NCBI RefSeq assembly: GCF_037392515.1
Contig: NW_027133910.1
Coordinates: forward strand, 121,001-185,000
DNA from: Haliotis asinina
Taxonomy: Eukaryota; Mollusca; Gastropoda; Lepetellida; Haliotidae
Direction: 5' to 3'
Length of the DNA stretch: 64,000 nt
Shown here piece after piece: positions 31,497 through 44,200 of this stretch. Numbering within the stretch: position 1 is the stretch's first letter; the number at the start of each line of letters is the position of its first letter. Below the pieces are notes generated by a model. The model had not been told where the DNA came from and ran no database searches. It saw nothing but the letters and a program-made list of their open reading frames with translations. The translations under genes were made by a program, and so were the position numbers.

Positions 31497-34400
31497 ACGG
31501 GTGTACCAGGAGAGGAAAATACCGATAGAGGTGGGAGTTACCGATGTGTAGTGGGAGAAGACAACAGTGCTAAAGGTAAGACTGACAGGTGTGTAGTGGG
31601 AGGACAGGTGAACACAGGTAGGAGGGGCCAGTGTGCAGTGGGAGGTTGACACAGGTATCAGTCACCGGTGTGTAGTGGGAGGAGAGGTTGATACAGGTAG
31701 GAGTAACAACTGTGCAGAGGGAGGAGAGGTAGATACAGGTAGAAGTGACAGTCGTGTGGCGGGAGGAGAGGTGAACACAGGTAGGAGGGGCCAGTGTGCA
31801 GTGGGAGGAGAGTTGGTACATTTAGGAGTGACAGGTGTGTAGTGGAAAGGGAGGTGGTACAGGTAGGAGTGACAGGTGTGTAATAGTAGGAGAGGAGGAC
31901 ACAGGTAGGAGTTATCGATGTGTTAGTGGGAGAAAACGTGGTACAGGTAGAAGTGACAACTTTGGAGTGGGAGGATGGGTGGATAGAGGTAGGAATGGGA
32001 GGTGTGCAGTGGGAGGAGAGGTATATACAGGTAGGAGTGACAGATGTGTAGTGGGAGGAGAGGTGGATACAGAAAGGAATGACATGTGTCCAGTGGGAGG
32101 TAAGGCGCACACAGGTAGACGTTACAGGTGCGTAGTTAGAGGAGAGGTATGTAGAGTTAGGCGTGACAGGTGTGTAGTGGTAGGAGAGGTGGAAACAGGT
32201 AGGAGTGACAGTTTGTAGAAGGACGAGACGTAGATAGAGGTAGGAGGTTCGGTATGCAGAAGGAAGAGAGGTAGATACAGTTAGGAGTGACAGATGTGTT
32301 GAGGGGTTGAGAGGTAGATACAGGTGGAAGTCACCGGTGTGTAGTGGGAGAAGAGGTGCATACACGTGGGAGTGACAGATGTATAGATGGGGAGAGGTTG
32401 GTAGAGGTCGAAGTGACTGATGTGTACTGAAAGGAGAGGTGGAAACAGGTAGGAGTGACAGTTTGTAGAAGGACGAGACGTAGATAGAGGTAGGAGGTTC
32501 GGTATGCAGAAGGAAGAGAGGTAGATACAGTTGGGAGTGACAGATGTGTTGCAGGGGGGAGAGGTAAATACAGGTGGAAGTCACCGGTGTGTAGTGGAAG
32601 AAGAGGTGGATAGAGGTAGAAGTGACAACTGTGCAGAGGGAGGAGAGATGAATACAGGTAGAAGTGTCAGTCGTGTGACGTGAGGAGAGGTAGATACAGG
32701 TAGGAATGACAGGTGTGTAGTGGAAGGAGCGATGAATACAGACAGGTGTGCAGTGGGAGGAGAGGTGAACACATGTGGGAGGGGCCAGTGTGTTGTGGGA
32801 GGAGAGTTGGTACATTTAGGAGTGACAGGTGTGTAGTGGTAGGTACGGTGGATACAGGTAGGAGTGACAGATGTATGGTGGGAGGAGAGGTGGATACAGG
32901 TAGGAGTGACGGGTGTGTAATGGGAGGAGAGGTGAATACAGGTAGAAGTGTCAGTCGTGTGACGTGAGGAGAGGTAGATACAGGTAGGAATGACAGGTGT
33001 GTAGTGGAAGGAGCGATGAATACAGACAGGTGTGCAGTGGGAGGAGAGGTGAACACATGTGGGAGGGGCCAGTGTGTTGTGGGAGGAGAGTTGGTACATT
33101 TAGGAGTGACAGGTGTGTAGTGGTAGGTACGGTGGATACAGGTAGGAGTGACAGATGTATAGTGGGAGGAGAGGTGGATACAGGTAGGAGTGACAGATGT
33201 ATAGTGGGAGGAGAGGTTGATACAGGTAGGAGTGACAGGTTGCAGAAGAACGAGACGTAAATAGAGGTAGGAGGTTCGGTATGCAGAAGGAAGAGAGGTA
33301 GATACAGTCAGGAGTGACAGATGTGTTGAGTTTGGAGAGGTAGATACAGGTGGAAGTCACCGGTGTGTAGCGGGAGGAGAAGTAGATACAGGTAGGAGTT
33401 ACAGATGTATAGTGGGAGGACAGGTGGAAACAGGTAGGAATGACAGTTTGTAGAAGCACGAGACGTAAATAGAGGTAGGGGGTTCGGTATGCAGAAGGAA
33501 GAGAGGTAGATACAGTTAGGAGTGACAGATGTGCAGAGGTAGGAGAGGTGGATACAGGTAGAATGACAGTCGTGTGGCGGGAGGAGAGGTAGATCCAGGT
33601 AAGAGTGACAGGTGTGTAGTGGAAGGAGAGGTGGATACAGACAGGTGTGTAGTGGGAGGAGAGGTGAACACAGGTAGGAGGGGCCAGTGTGCAGAGGGAG
33701 GAGAGTTGGTACATTTAGGAGTGACAGGTGTGTAGTGGGAAGGGAGGTGGTACAGGTAGGAGTGACAGGTGTGTAATAGTAGGAGAGGAGGATACAGGTA
33801 GGTGTTATCGATGTGTAGTGGGAGAAAACGTGGTACAGGTAGAAGTGACAACTTTGGAGTGGGAGGATGGGTGGATAGAGGTAGGAATGGGAGGTGTGCA
33901 GTGGGAGGAGAGGTATATACAGGTAGACGTTACAGGTGCGTAGTTAGAGGAGAGGTATGTAGAGTTAGGAGTGACAGGTGTGTAGTGGTAGGAGAGGTGG
34001 AAACAGGTAGGAGTGACAGTTTGTAGAAGGACGAGACGTAGAAAGAGGTAGGAGGTTCGGTATGCAGAAGGAAGAGAGGTACATACAGTTAGGAGTGACA
34101 GATGTGTTGAGGGGTTGAGAGGTAGATACAGGTGGAAGTCACCGGTGTGTAGTGGGAGGAGAGGTGCATACACGTGGGAGTGACAGATGTATAGTGGGGG
34201 AGAGGTTGGTAGAGGTCGAAGTGACTGATGTGTACTGGTAGGAGAGGTGGAAACAGGTAGGAGTGACAGTTTGTAGAAGGACGAGACGTAGATAGAGGTA
34301 GGAGGTTCGGTATGCAGAAGGAAGAGAGGTAGATACAGTTGGGAGTGACAGATGTGTTGCGGGGGAGAGGTAGATACAGGTGGAAGTCAACGGTGTGTAG

Positions 34401-36450
34401 TGGGAGAAGAGGTGGATAGAGGTAGAAGTGACAACTGTGCAGAGGGAGGAGAGGTGAATACAGGTAGAAGTGTCAGTCGTGTGACGTGAGGAGAGGTAGA
34501 TACAGGTAGGAATGACAGGTGTGTAGTGGAAGGAGAGGTGAACACATGTAGGAGGGGCCAGTGTGCTGTGGGAGGAGAGTTGGTACATTTAGGAGTGACA
34601 GGTGTGTAGTGGTAGGAGAGGAGGATACAGGTAGGAGTGACAGGTTGTATAAGAACAAGACGTAAATAGAGGTTGGAGGTTCGGTATGCAGAAGGAAGAG
34701 AGGTAGATACAGTTAGGAGTGACAGATGTGTTTCGGTGGGAGAGGTAGATACAGGTGGAAGTCACCGGTGTGTAGTGGAAGGAGATGTGGATACAGGTAG
34801 GAGTGACAGCTATGCAGAGGGAAGAGAGGTACATCCAGGTAGGAGTGACAGATGTGTAGTGGAAGGAGAGGTGGATACAGACAGGTGTGTAGTGGAAGGA
34901 GAGGTGAACACAGGTAGGAATTGCCAGTGTGCAGTGGGAGGAGAGTTGGTACATTTAGGATTGACAGGTGTGTAGTGGGAAGGGAGGTGGTACAGGTAGG
35001 AGTGATATGTGTGTAATAGTAGGAGAGGAGGATACAGGTAGGAGTTATCGATGTGTAGTTTGAGAAAATGTGGTAAAGGTAGAAGTGACAAATTTGGAGT
35101 GGGAGGATGGGTGGATAGAGGTAGGAATGAGAGGTGTGCAGTGGGAGGAGAGGTATATACAGGAAGGAGTGAGAGGTGTGTAGTGGGAGGTAAGGCGCAC
35201 ACAGGTAGACGTTACAGGTGCGTAGTTAGAGGAGAGGTATGTAGAGTTAAGAGTGACAGGTGTTTAGTAGGAAGAGAGGTGGAAACAGGTAGGACTGACA
35301 GTTTGTAGAAGGACGAGACGTAGAAAGAGGTAGGAGGTTCCGTATGCAGAAGGAAGAGAGGTAGATACAGTTAGGAGTGACAGATGTGTTGCGGGGAAGA
35401 GGTGGATACAGGTAGGAGTGACAGGTGTGTAGTGGAAGGAGAGGTGGATACAGAGAGGTGCGTAGTGGGAGGAGAGGTGAACACAGGTAGGAGGGGCCAG
35501 TGTGCAGAGGGAGGAGAGTTGGTACATTTAGGAGTGACAGGTGTGTAGTGGGAAGGGAGGTGGTACAGGTAGGAGTGACAGGTGTGTAGTGGGAGGAGAG
35601 GTGGATACAGGTAGGAGTGACAGATGTATAGTGGGAGGAGAGGTGAATGCAGTTTGGAGTGACAGGTTGTAGAAGAACGAGACGTAAATACAGGTTCTGT
35701 ATGCAGAAGGAAGAGAGGTAGATACAGTTAGGAGTGACAGATGTGTTGCCGGGGTAGATACAGGTGGAAGTCACGTAGGGGTGACAGATGTATAGTATGG
35801 GAGAGGTTGGTAGAGGTAGGAGTGACTGGTGTGTAGTGGAAGGAGAGGTGGATACAGGTAGAAGTGACAGTCGTATTGCAGGAGGAGAGGTAGATACAGG
35901 TAGGAGTGACAGATGTATTGTGGGAGAAAGGTAGGTAGAGGTAGGAGTGACAGGTGTGTAGTGGAAGGAGAGGTGGATACAGACGTTTGTGTAGTGGGAG
36001 GAGAGGTGAACACAGGCAGGAGGGGCCAGTGTGCAGTGCTAGGAGAGTTGGTACATTTAGGAGTGACAGGTGTGTAGTGGGATGAGAGGTGAATACAGGT
36101 AGGAGTGACAGGTTGTAGAAGAACGAGACGTAAATACAGGTTGGAGGTTCGGTGTGCAGAAGGAAGAGAGGTAGATACAGTTAGGAGTGACAGATGTGTT
36201 GCGGGGGGAGAGGTAGATACAGGTGGAAGTCACCGGTGTGTAGTGGGAGGAGAGGTGGATACAGGTAGAAGTAACAGGTGTGGAGTGAGAGAAGAGGTGG
36301 ATACAGTTAGGCGTGACAGATGTGTAGTGGAAGGAGAGGTGAACACAGATAGGTGGAACCAGTGTGCAGTGGGAGGAGAGTTGGTACATTTAGGAGTGAC
36401 AGGTGTGTGGTGGGAAGGATGGTGGTCCACGTAGGAGTGACATGTTTGTA
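31497..36450. repeat. 42-bp minisatellite array
   Basis: The basic unit is close to 'ggagtgacaggtgtgtagtg' followed by 'ggaggagaggtggatacagg' and 'ta', 42 bases in all, giving 14-residue periodic frames on both strands. The array spans about 4.95 kb (roughly 118 units). Larger duplicated blocks are visible: 32713 repeats at 32997 (offset 284), and the block with 'ggtacatttaggagtgacag' recurs at about 31815, 32812, 33095, 33710, 34580, 34950, 35520 and 36050. A second unit type has 'ggaggttcggtatgcagaag'. Confidence 0.93.
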
Positions 36451-36479
36451 ATAGTATCTAGTATCTATAGTATCTATAT

Positions 36480-36745
36480 CAGTGTCGGGATTCGAATCCC
36501 GAATCTGAAAAAGAATATTCAGATTTGGGATTCAAATGCCGAAACCCGAATATGAAGAAAAGTCTAACTTGAGGCTGAAACATGGAAAAATGTAGGTTTG
36601 TGTGTTCATGTTTTTACGATACCCAGGTTTAGTAGCGGCCCCTAGTACCTTAGAAGGGTGAGATAATGTATATTGACATTGCTGTTCATAACTCCGAATC
36701 TGAACAAAATGTTCAGATTCGGGATTCAAATGCCGAAACCCACCA
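36480..36745 (-). repeat. Dispersed repeat, copy 2, with internal palindrome
   Basis: The 36555-36640 part is the inverted match of 27322-27400. The sequence 'gggattcaaatgccgaaac' occurs twice (about 36527 and 36722), and a perfect 16-base palindrome 'cgggattcgaatcccg' lies at about 36487. It directly borders the 42-bp array. Confidence 0.72.
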
Positions 36746-36872
36746 GGAATAGAGTTAACCTCAACTTTCGGCCTTCAAACTTTAAACTTGACTAAGGAAT
36801 ACTGACTCAGGTATTGACTAGAAAAACATCACCAGTTATTTAAAACGTACAGTCTGATTGAACAGATGAAAG
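36746..36872. other. No recognisable feature
   Basis: Nothing recognised. Confidence 0.4.
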
Positions 36873-36967
36873 TAGGTGAGTATGGATTTGCAGGGGTTTT
36901 AAACGATTTCAAGCAATATCACCAGAAATGGGCTTTACACACTATACCAACCACTAGGCTATCTCCC
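36873..36967 (-). repeat. Shortened SINE copy
   Basis: It keeps 'ggtgagtatggatt', 'caagcaatatcaccagaaat' and the A-box end 'accactaggctat', but the central B-box region is deleted. Confidence 0.6.
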
Positions 36968-37264
36968 AAAATATGGAAACAGAGTTTGGAGGGTTAGTCA
37001 GTAGTCACGTGACATAAACTGCGTTACACTCCCATGTGTAAACATGGTATAAATCATTTAGGGCGATTTCTTTTTATATTGATCCCGTATCTGTGGCTGA
37101 TTCCTTATTATTTTGTACTGAACGGTAAAGAATCACTTCAACATAACATGAGCAGTTCTGATATCTAGGTATGTATTATAAGGTGATTATTTGTAGAATG
37201 GGCCACACAGCCCACAAGATAAATGATTCGTTAAGTTTATAGAGTGACCTGTTATCACATACAT

Positions 37265-37581
37265 AAACAAGTAAAACATCTACAGTTCTTGTGTGGGATG
37301 CATCGCCAAAACACAAAGTTTATTTTTAGATGAAGGTGTCGGGACATGCACATGAGGGAATCCTGGTGGTGTCATTTCAGTGCCTCTTGAAGCTAAGTTT
37401 CAGTTAAGAATAAAACATCAATGTCATATTCCATAAGCAAGTCAGCTATATCTGTGGATTTTTTGTGTGTGGAAAACTGAACATTCCAGAAGACAGCATT
37501 GAGTAAACAGTTGGAACTATTACTGGTTTTGTTTTGTAAGCGTTTGTGGTTAGTCGCATGGACGGTACATAAACTGTTCAC
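37265..37581 (-). pseudogene. N-terminal APE endonuclease fragment of a CR1-like non-LTR element
   Basis: On the minus strand 'LLNAVFWNVQFSTHKKSTDI' followed by 'LLMEYDIDVLFLTET' matches the start of non-LTR APE endonucleases, with the N of 'WN' and the E of 'TET' at metal-binding positions. Directly after 'TET' the frame shifts to 'LASRGTEMTPPGFPHVHVP' and ends at a stop near 37270. Only the first quarter of the endonuclease remains, with no polymerase nearby. The clade is uncertain. Confidence 0.6.
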
Positions 37582-37599
37582 TTTCCGTTCTATAACGTC

Positions 37600-40110
37600 C
37601 TTTTCTTATTTTCCCCTTCACATATAGTGTGTTTATACTGACTGGCGGACAATGAAGTCAGGGCACTGATTGTCTGATTGACAATAGCATGTCTCAGGAG
37701 TACACGGGTGGCTGATTGGTCACCATTGTTCCACTCCTCTCACGCTCTTGTCTTACTATCAGTATCCATTACTGATTAGCAGGACAGTAGAGATCACAGA
37801 GAAACACAAACAGCATAAAACTAGCTATAGCTTTCCAAATCATGCACTTACTTTCTCAACCAAGTTAAAAGGGATACGTGATAAATTCCGAGGGCAACGG
37901 ACGACCAAGACAACCTGTTACAGGTTTATTTTTAAAATCCAGCATATGCTTTTCGCATTCGTGTAGCAGTATGTTTGTAAGTAGTATATTGTTAGATTTT
38001 AAATCATCATCATATTAAACTTATATGAAGTAAATTAATAACCTAAGCCTAAATATTTCATGACTTAAACCTAAGCATGTAACATTTAATTTCCTGAAAT
38101 ACCTGTGTTAACTCCAGCACTTGGATAGTTTAGCCTCTTTGTTGTATATAGGTTCCTGGGTATTGTCACTTGGGCAGTCATGGGCTTGGCCTGTGATTGG
38201 GGTTTTATTGTTCTCTGGGGTCACGTGATCGTTTCAGTCATGTGAGGTCAAACTTCAAACGTTTGGCTCATCAGCAGACTATTTCTCCCTTCTGCGCCAG
38301 GGAACATAGGGTAAGTTCATGTATTACTTTATCTGGAATCTAAGGTTGACCATTATGTATTTTGAAAGAGTTCCGCCCGTACCCCCCTCTGTTTTTAGTA
38401 AGAAATGCGGTCCCGGGGATTTATTCCCCGATCTAATATTCTAAAAGGGGCGATGGTATAAATGTTTGGATGGTTAAAGCGTTTAATGGGGATTTAGGAG
38501 TTTGGCGGTAATATTCATTATTTTAAGGTTAGTGTATGCAGTAGAGTATATGCGCGCGAATAATTTGCAAATGATCCGCCATTTTCATTAATAATTGTTT
38601 GTATTTAGTACCAAATCATACCACCGGTGCCTGTACAAACCTGATCGAAAACCGGCGGTGGTGCATCAAAAGGCAACTACCAACACACACTCGGCGACAC
38701 TACTTTGCTCTACATCTAGCCGAATATATGTATCACTGTAGTGTCGAGAGAGACATTTTTATTCAACTCCTAGAAGGCACTGGCTCCATTTACTCTGGAG
38801 GACAGCAGAGGTGTATACTTTACATGTTTTGGGAGAGGGGTGCAGGGGTGGGATACGGGCGGAAATCTTACCTGTATTTTAAGCCTTGCTATATATGTAG
38901 TATTTTAGTAAGTAATGTATTATATGTATGGTAGTGTTTATTCAACTTACCTGTGTACTTCACAGAGGTATAGACAAAGTGCATTGCACAGGATATAAAT
39001 GTACATTTTGTATGTGTAAACAGGGGTTAGAGGTATCTTATATATCATGTATGTATATTATTTCTGGAAGTGTATAACATAATCTGTACATGCTAGTGTT
39101 CCATAAACTTTATCATAAATTTATATAGTATCTTAATCCAGCCTGCGTCCCTTTGAGGAGGTAATATATCAATGTGCATGATCTCTGTATAAAGGGTAAT
39201 ATGATTTATGTAAAGCGATTTGTAAATCATATACAAATGAATTGTTAATCCTGAAAGTGTTATAAATAACATGGTTACATTGTGTCTGTGCAGCGCCATG
39301 ATATTTATGATTGAATTATGTATGTCTTAGAACAAATCTAGACTACCATTTACATAAATATATCCCTCGAACCCCGCAAGTACTCGCTTGTGATTGAGAG
39401 AACATGAGTACTGCAGTTACATTCCTAAACCGTGTCAATGACGACCCGTTGGAAAATTGCTAAAAACGGCAGAAACCACACTTACACACTGTTATCAAGC
39501 AAATCTACATACGTTAAAAATGTGATTCCATGACCCGTTTCTTTCAGACGCAGGAACCCTGGCACATTTTGGATTCGGTTTTGATCCCTCGCCACCCGTT
39601 TCTTCAGTACACTGCTTCTCCAAGAGACTGATGGGATGAGTTCATGTCTGATGGTGGCTCTACAGTGCCTGCACTTTTCGCGTTGCTCTCAGCCGCTGAA
39701 ACTGTTGAGTAGGTTCGGTGCTAGGGCCTGACTGTCCAGTCAGGATGGTTGTTGCAGAAAGTTAGGGTTGGTACACTCTGTGCCCCTAGTTTTTCTCGGC
39801 ATTCCCCAGTGGGCCCAACTTAGGCGGTTAGGTAGATATGGCCTCCTCATGCATGCCCTGCATGATGTTGTCATAGAGATATCATAATTTAGTGCTTACT
39901 CAGCATTAATTTCTTCAGTAGGTCGTTCCCAGACAGAGCAAGTCCTATATGATCTCTTTTAGGGCAGTGTTCTGGAGACCTCTGACCACCATCTGGTAAA
40001 ATATTGCAATATTTTAGCTTGATATTCAGGTTAAATCTTGTTTTACACGAAACGACATATTTCTTTTCCATATAATTCTTTGTTAATATCATTTTATATT
40101 TGTTCCAATT
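37600..40110. other. Sparse region without supported genes
   Basis: Several 60-110-codon frames (37748-37966, 38599-38934, 39093-39299, 39889-40092) carry no motif I recognise. A short hairpin with arms 'cgggga' and 'tccccg' lies at about 38414-38430. The 39640-39880 stretch has higher G/C than its surroundings but no identity that I can name. Confidence 0.4.
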
Positions 40111-40114
40111 TGTG

Positions 40115-40145
40115 ACATTGTTGAAATATTGCTAAAAGCGGCTCA
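40115..40145 (-). repeat. SINE body fragment next to the satellite
   Basis: The string 'ttgaaatattgctaaaagcg' matches the minus-strand SINE body. Only about 30 bases remain. Confidence 0.45.
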
Positions 40146-41192
40146 GATACTACATTCATGCAGTAATAACGCCTGTGGTAAGTATGAAAGAGATAAGCTT
40201 TGTTTACCTTTATTAGTAGGATCGTCGTAGAGACAAAAACGCATACCTTGGGCAAACATTGCCTGCACATCATCATCTTGGGGGCAGAAATGGATCGTGA
40301 AGTCCCCCAGAGGCACTGACGACTGCCATGAAGACACTGCATGGACGGGAGGGACGATGGGCGACTGCCACCATACCGACTGAAGCCCATAAAGGCAAGT
40401 ATATATGTATTAACATTAACTATTTCAAACACTAAACTCTTCATTATCTTTACTCTCAGGACCCTGGACATCATCATCCTGGGGGCAGAAATGGATCGTG
40501 AAGTCCCCCAGAGGCACTGACGACTGCCATGAAGACACTGCATGGACGGGAGGGACGATGGGCGACTGCCACCATACCGACTGAAGCCCATAAAGGCAAG
40601 TATATATGTATTAACATTAACTATTTCAAACACTAAACTCTTCATTATCTTTACTCTCAGGACCCTGGACATCATCATCCTGGGGGCAGAAATGGATCGT
40701 GAAGTCCCCCAGAGGCACTGACGACTGCCATGAAGACACTGCATGGACGGGAGGGACGATGGGCGACTGCCACCATACCGACTGAAGCCCATAAAGGCAA
40801 GTATATATGTATTAACATTAACTATTTCAAACACTAAACTCTTCATTATCTTTACTCTCAGGACCCTGGACATCATCATCCTGGGGGCAGAAATGGATCG
40901 TGAAGTCCCCCAGAGGCAGTGACGACTGCCATGAAGACACTGCATGGACGGGAGGGACGATGGGCGACTGCCACCATACCGACTGAAGCCCATAAAGGCA
41001 AGTATATATGTATTAACATTAACTATTTCAAACACTAAACTCTTCATTATCTTTACTCTCAGGACCCTGGACATCATCATCCTGGGGGCAGAAATGGATC
41101 GTGAAGTCCCCCAGAGGCACTGACGACTGCCATGAAGACACTGCATGGACGGGAGGGACGATGGGCGACTGCCACCATACCGACTGAAGCCC

Positions 41193-41275
41193 AAAAAGGC
41201 AAGTATACATCTGTTAATATCAACTCTTTCAAACACTAAACTCTTCATTATCTTTACTCTCAGTGCTCTGGACAT
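41193..41275. repeat. Divergent segment of one 201-bp unit
   Basis: Here the unit reads 'gcaagtatacatctgttaat', then 'atcaactctttcaaac' and 'ctctcagtgctctggacatc', with about ten substitutions over 80 bases. Neighbouring units differ by nearly none. It is the most diverged unit seen between the array start and 57 kb. Confidence 0.85.
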
Positions 41276-44200
41276 CATCATCCTGGGGGCAGAAATGGAT
41301 CGTGAAGTCCCCCAGAGGCACTGACGACTGCCATGAAGACACTGCATGGACGGGAGGGACGATGGGCGACTGCCACCATACCGACTGAAGCCCATAAAGG
41401 CAAGTATATATGTATTAACATTAACTATTTCAAACACTAAACTCTTCATTATCTTTACTCTCAGGACCCTGGACATCATCATCCTGGGGGCAGAAATGGA
41501 TCGTGAAGTCCCCCAGAGGCACTGACGACTGCCATGAAGACACTGCATGGACGGGAGGGACGATGGGCGACTGCCACCATACCGACTGAAGCCCATAAAG
41601 GCAAGTATATATGTATTAACATTAACTATTTCAAACACTAAACTCTTCATTATCTTTACTCTCAGGACCCTGGACATCATCATCCTGGGGGCAGAAATGG
41701 ATCGTGAAGTCCCCCAGAGGCACTGACGACTGCCATGAAGACACTGCATGGACGGGAGGGACGATGGGCGACTGCCACCATACCGACTGAAGCCCATAAA
41801 GGCAAGTATATATGTATTAACATTAACTATTTCAAACACTAAACTCTTCATTATCTTTACTCTCAGGACCCTGGACATCATCATCCTGGGGGCAGAAATG
41901 GATCGTGAAGTCCCCCAGAGGCAGTCACGACTGCCATGAAGACACTGCATGGGCGGGAGGGACGATGGGCGACTGCCACCATACCGACTGAAGCCCATAA
42001 AGGCAAGTATATATGTATTAACATTAACTATTTCAAACACTAAACTCTTCATTATCTTTACTCTCAGGACCATGGACATCATCATCCTGGGGGCAGAAAT
42101 GGATCGTGAAGTCCCCCAGAGGCAGTGACGACTGCCATGAAGACACTGCATGGACGGGAGGGACGATGGGCGACTGCCACCATACCGACTGAAGCCCATA
42201 AAGGCAAGTATATATGTATTAACATTAACTATTTCAAACACTAAACTCTTCATTATCTTTACTCTCAGGACCCTGGACATCATCATCCTGGGGGCAGAAA
42301 TGGATCGTGAAGTCCCCCAGAGGCACTGACGACTGCCATGAAGACACTGCATGGACGGGAGGGACGATGGACGACTGCCACCATACCGACTGAAGCCCAT
42401 AAAGGCAAGTATATATGTATTAACATTAACTATTTCAAACACTAAACTCTTCATTATCTTTACTCTCAGGACCCTGGACATCATCATCCTGGGGGCAGAA
42501 ATGGATCGTGAAGTCCCCCAGAGGCACTGACGACTGCCATGAAGACACTGCATGGACGGGAGGGACGATGGGCGACTGCCACCATACCGACTGAAGCCCA
42601 TAAAGGCAAGTATATATGTATTAACATTAACTATTTCAAACACTAAACTCTTCATTATCTTTACTCTCAGGACCCTGGACATCATCATCCTGGGGGCAGA
42701 AATGGATCGTGAAGTCCCCCAGAGACAGTGACGACTGCCATGAAGACACTGCATGGGCGGGAGGGACGATGGGCGACTGCCACCATACCGACTGAAGCCC
42801 ATAAAGGCAAGTATATATGTATTAACATTAACTATTTCAAACACTAAACTCTTCATTATCTTTACTCTCAGGACCATGGACATCATCATCCTGGGGGCAG
42901 AAATGGATCGTGAAGTCCCCCAGAGGCACTGACGACTGCCATGAAGACACTGCATGGACGGGAGGGACGATGGGCGACTGCCACCATACCGACTGAAGCC
43001 CATAAAGGCAAGTATATATGTATTAACATTAACTATTTCAAACACTAAACTCTTCAATATCTTTACTCTCAGGACCCTGGACATCATCATCCTGGGGGCA
43101 GAAATGGATCGTGAAGTCCCCCAGAGGCACTGACGACTGCCATGAAGACACTGCATGGACGGGAGGGACGATGGGCGACTGCCACCATACCGACTGAAGC
43201 CCATAAAGGCAAGTATATATGTATTAACATTAACTATTTCAAACACTAAACTCTTCATTATCTTTACTCTCAGGACCCTGGACATCATCATCCTGGGGGC
43301 AGAAATGGATCGTGAAGTCCGCCAGAGGCAGTGACGACTGCCATGAAGACACTGCATGGACGGGAGGGACGATGGGCGACTGCCACCATACCGACTGAAG
43401 CCCATAAAGGCAAGTATATATGTATTAACATTAACTATTTCAAACACTAAACTCTTCATTATCTTTACTCTCAGGACCCTGGACATCATCATCCTGGGGG
43501 CAGAAATGGATCGTGAACTCCCCCAGAGGCAGTGACGACTGCCATGAAGACACTGCATGGACGGGAGGGACGATGGGCGACTGCCACCATACCGACTGAA
43601 GCCCATAAAGGCAAGTATATATGTATTAACATTAACTATTTCAAACACTAAACTCTTCATTATCTTTACTCTCAGGACCCTGGACATCATCATCCTGGGG
43701 GCAGAAATGGATCGTGAAGTCCCCCAGAGGCACTGACGACTGCCATGAAGCCACTGCATGGACGGGAGGGACGATGGACGACTGCCACCATACCGACTGA
43801 AGCCCATAAAGGCAAGTATATATGTATTAACATTAACTATTTCAAACACTAAACTCTTCATTATCTTTACTCTCAGGACCCTGGACATCATCATCCTGGG
43901 GGCAGAAATGGATCGTGAAGTCCCCCAGAGGCACTGACGACTGCCATGAAGACACTGCATGGACGGGAGGGACGATGGGCGACTGCCACCACACCGACTG
44001 AAGCCCATAAAGGCAAGTATATATGTATTAACATTAACTATTTCAAACACTAAACTCTTCATTATCTTTACTCTCAGGACCCTGGACATCATCATCCTGG
44101 GGGCAGAAATGGATCGTGAAGTCACCCAGAGGCACTGACGACTGCCATGAAGACACTGCATGGACGGGAGGGACGATGGGCGACTGCCACCATACCGACT

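Noticed and set aside
31658..32815. Minus-strand 385-codon frame rich in Ser, Thr, Pro, Leu and His
   Set aside because: It is 14-residue periodicity from the 42-bp minisatellite, with equally long frames on the other strand.
38100..38950. Possible LTR or promoter region
   Set aside because: I looked for paired terminal repeats, a primer-binding site or a second copy and found none within the window.
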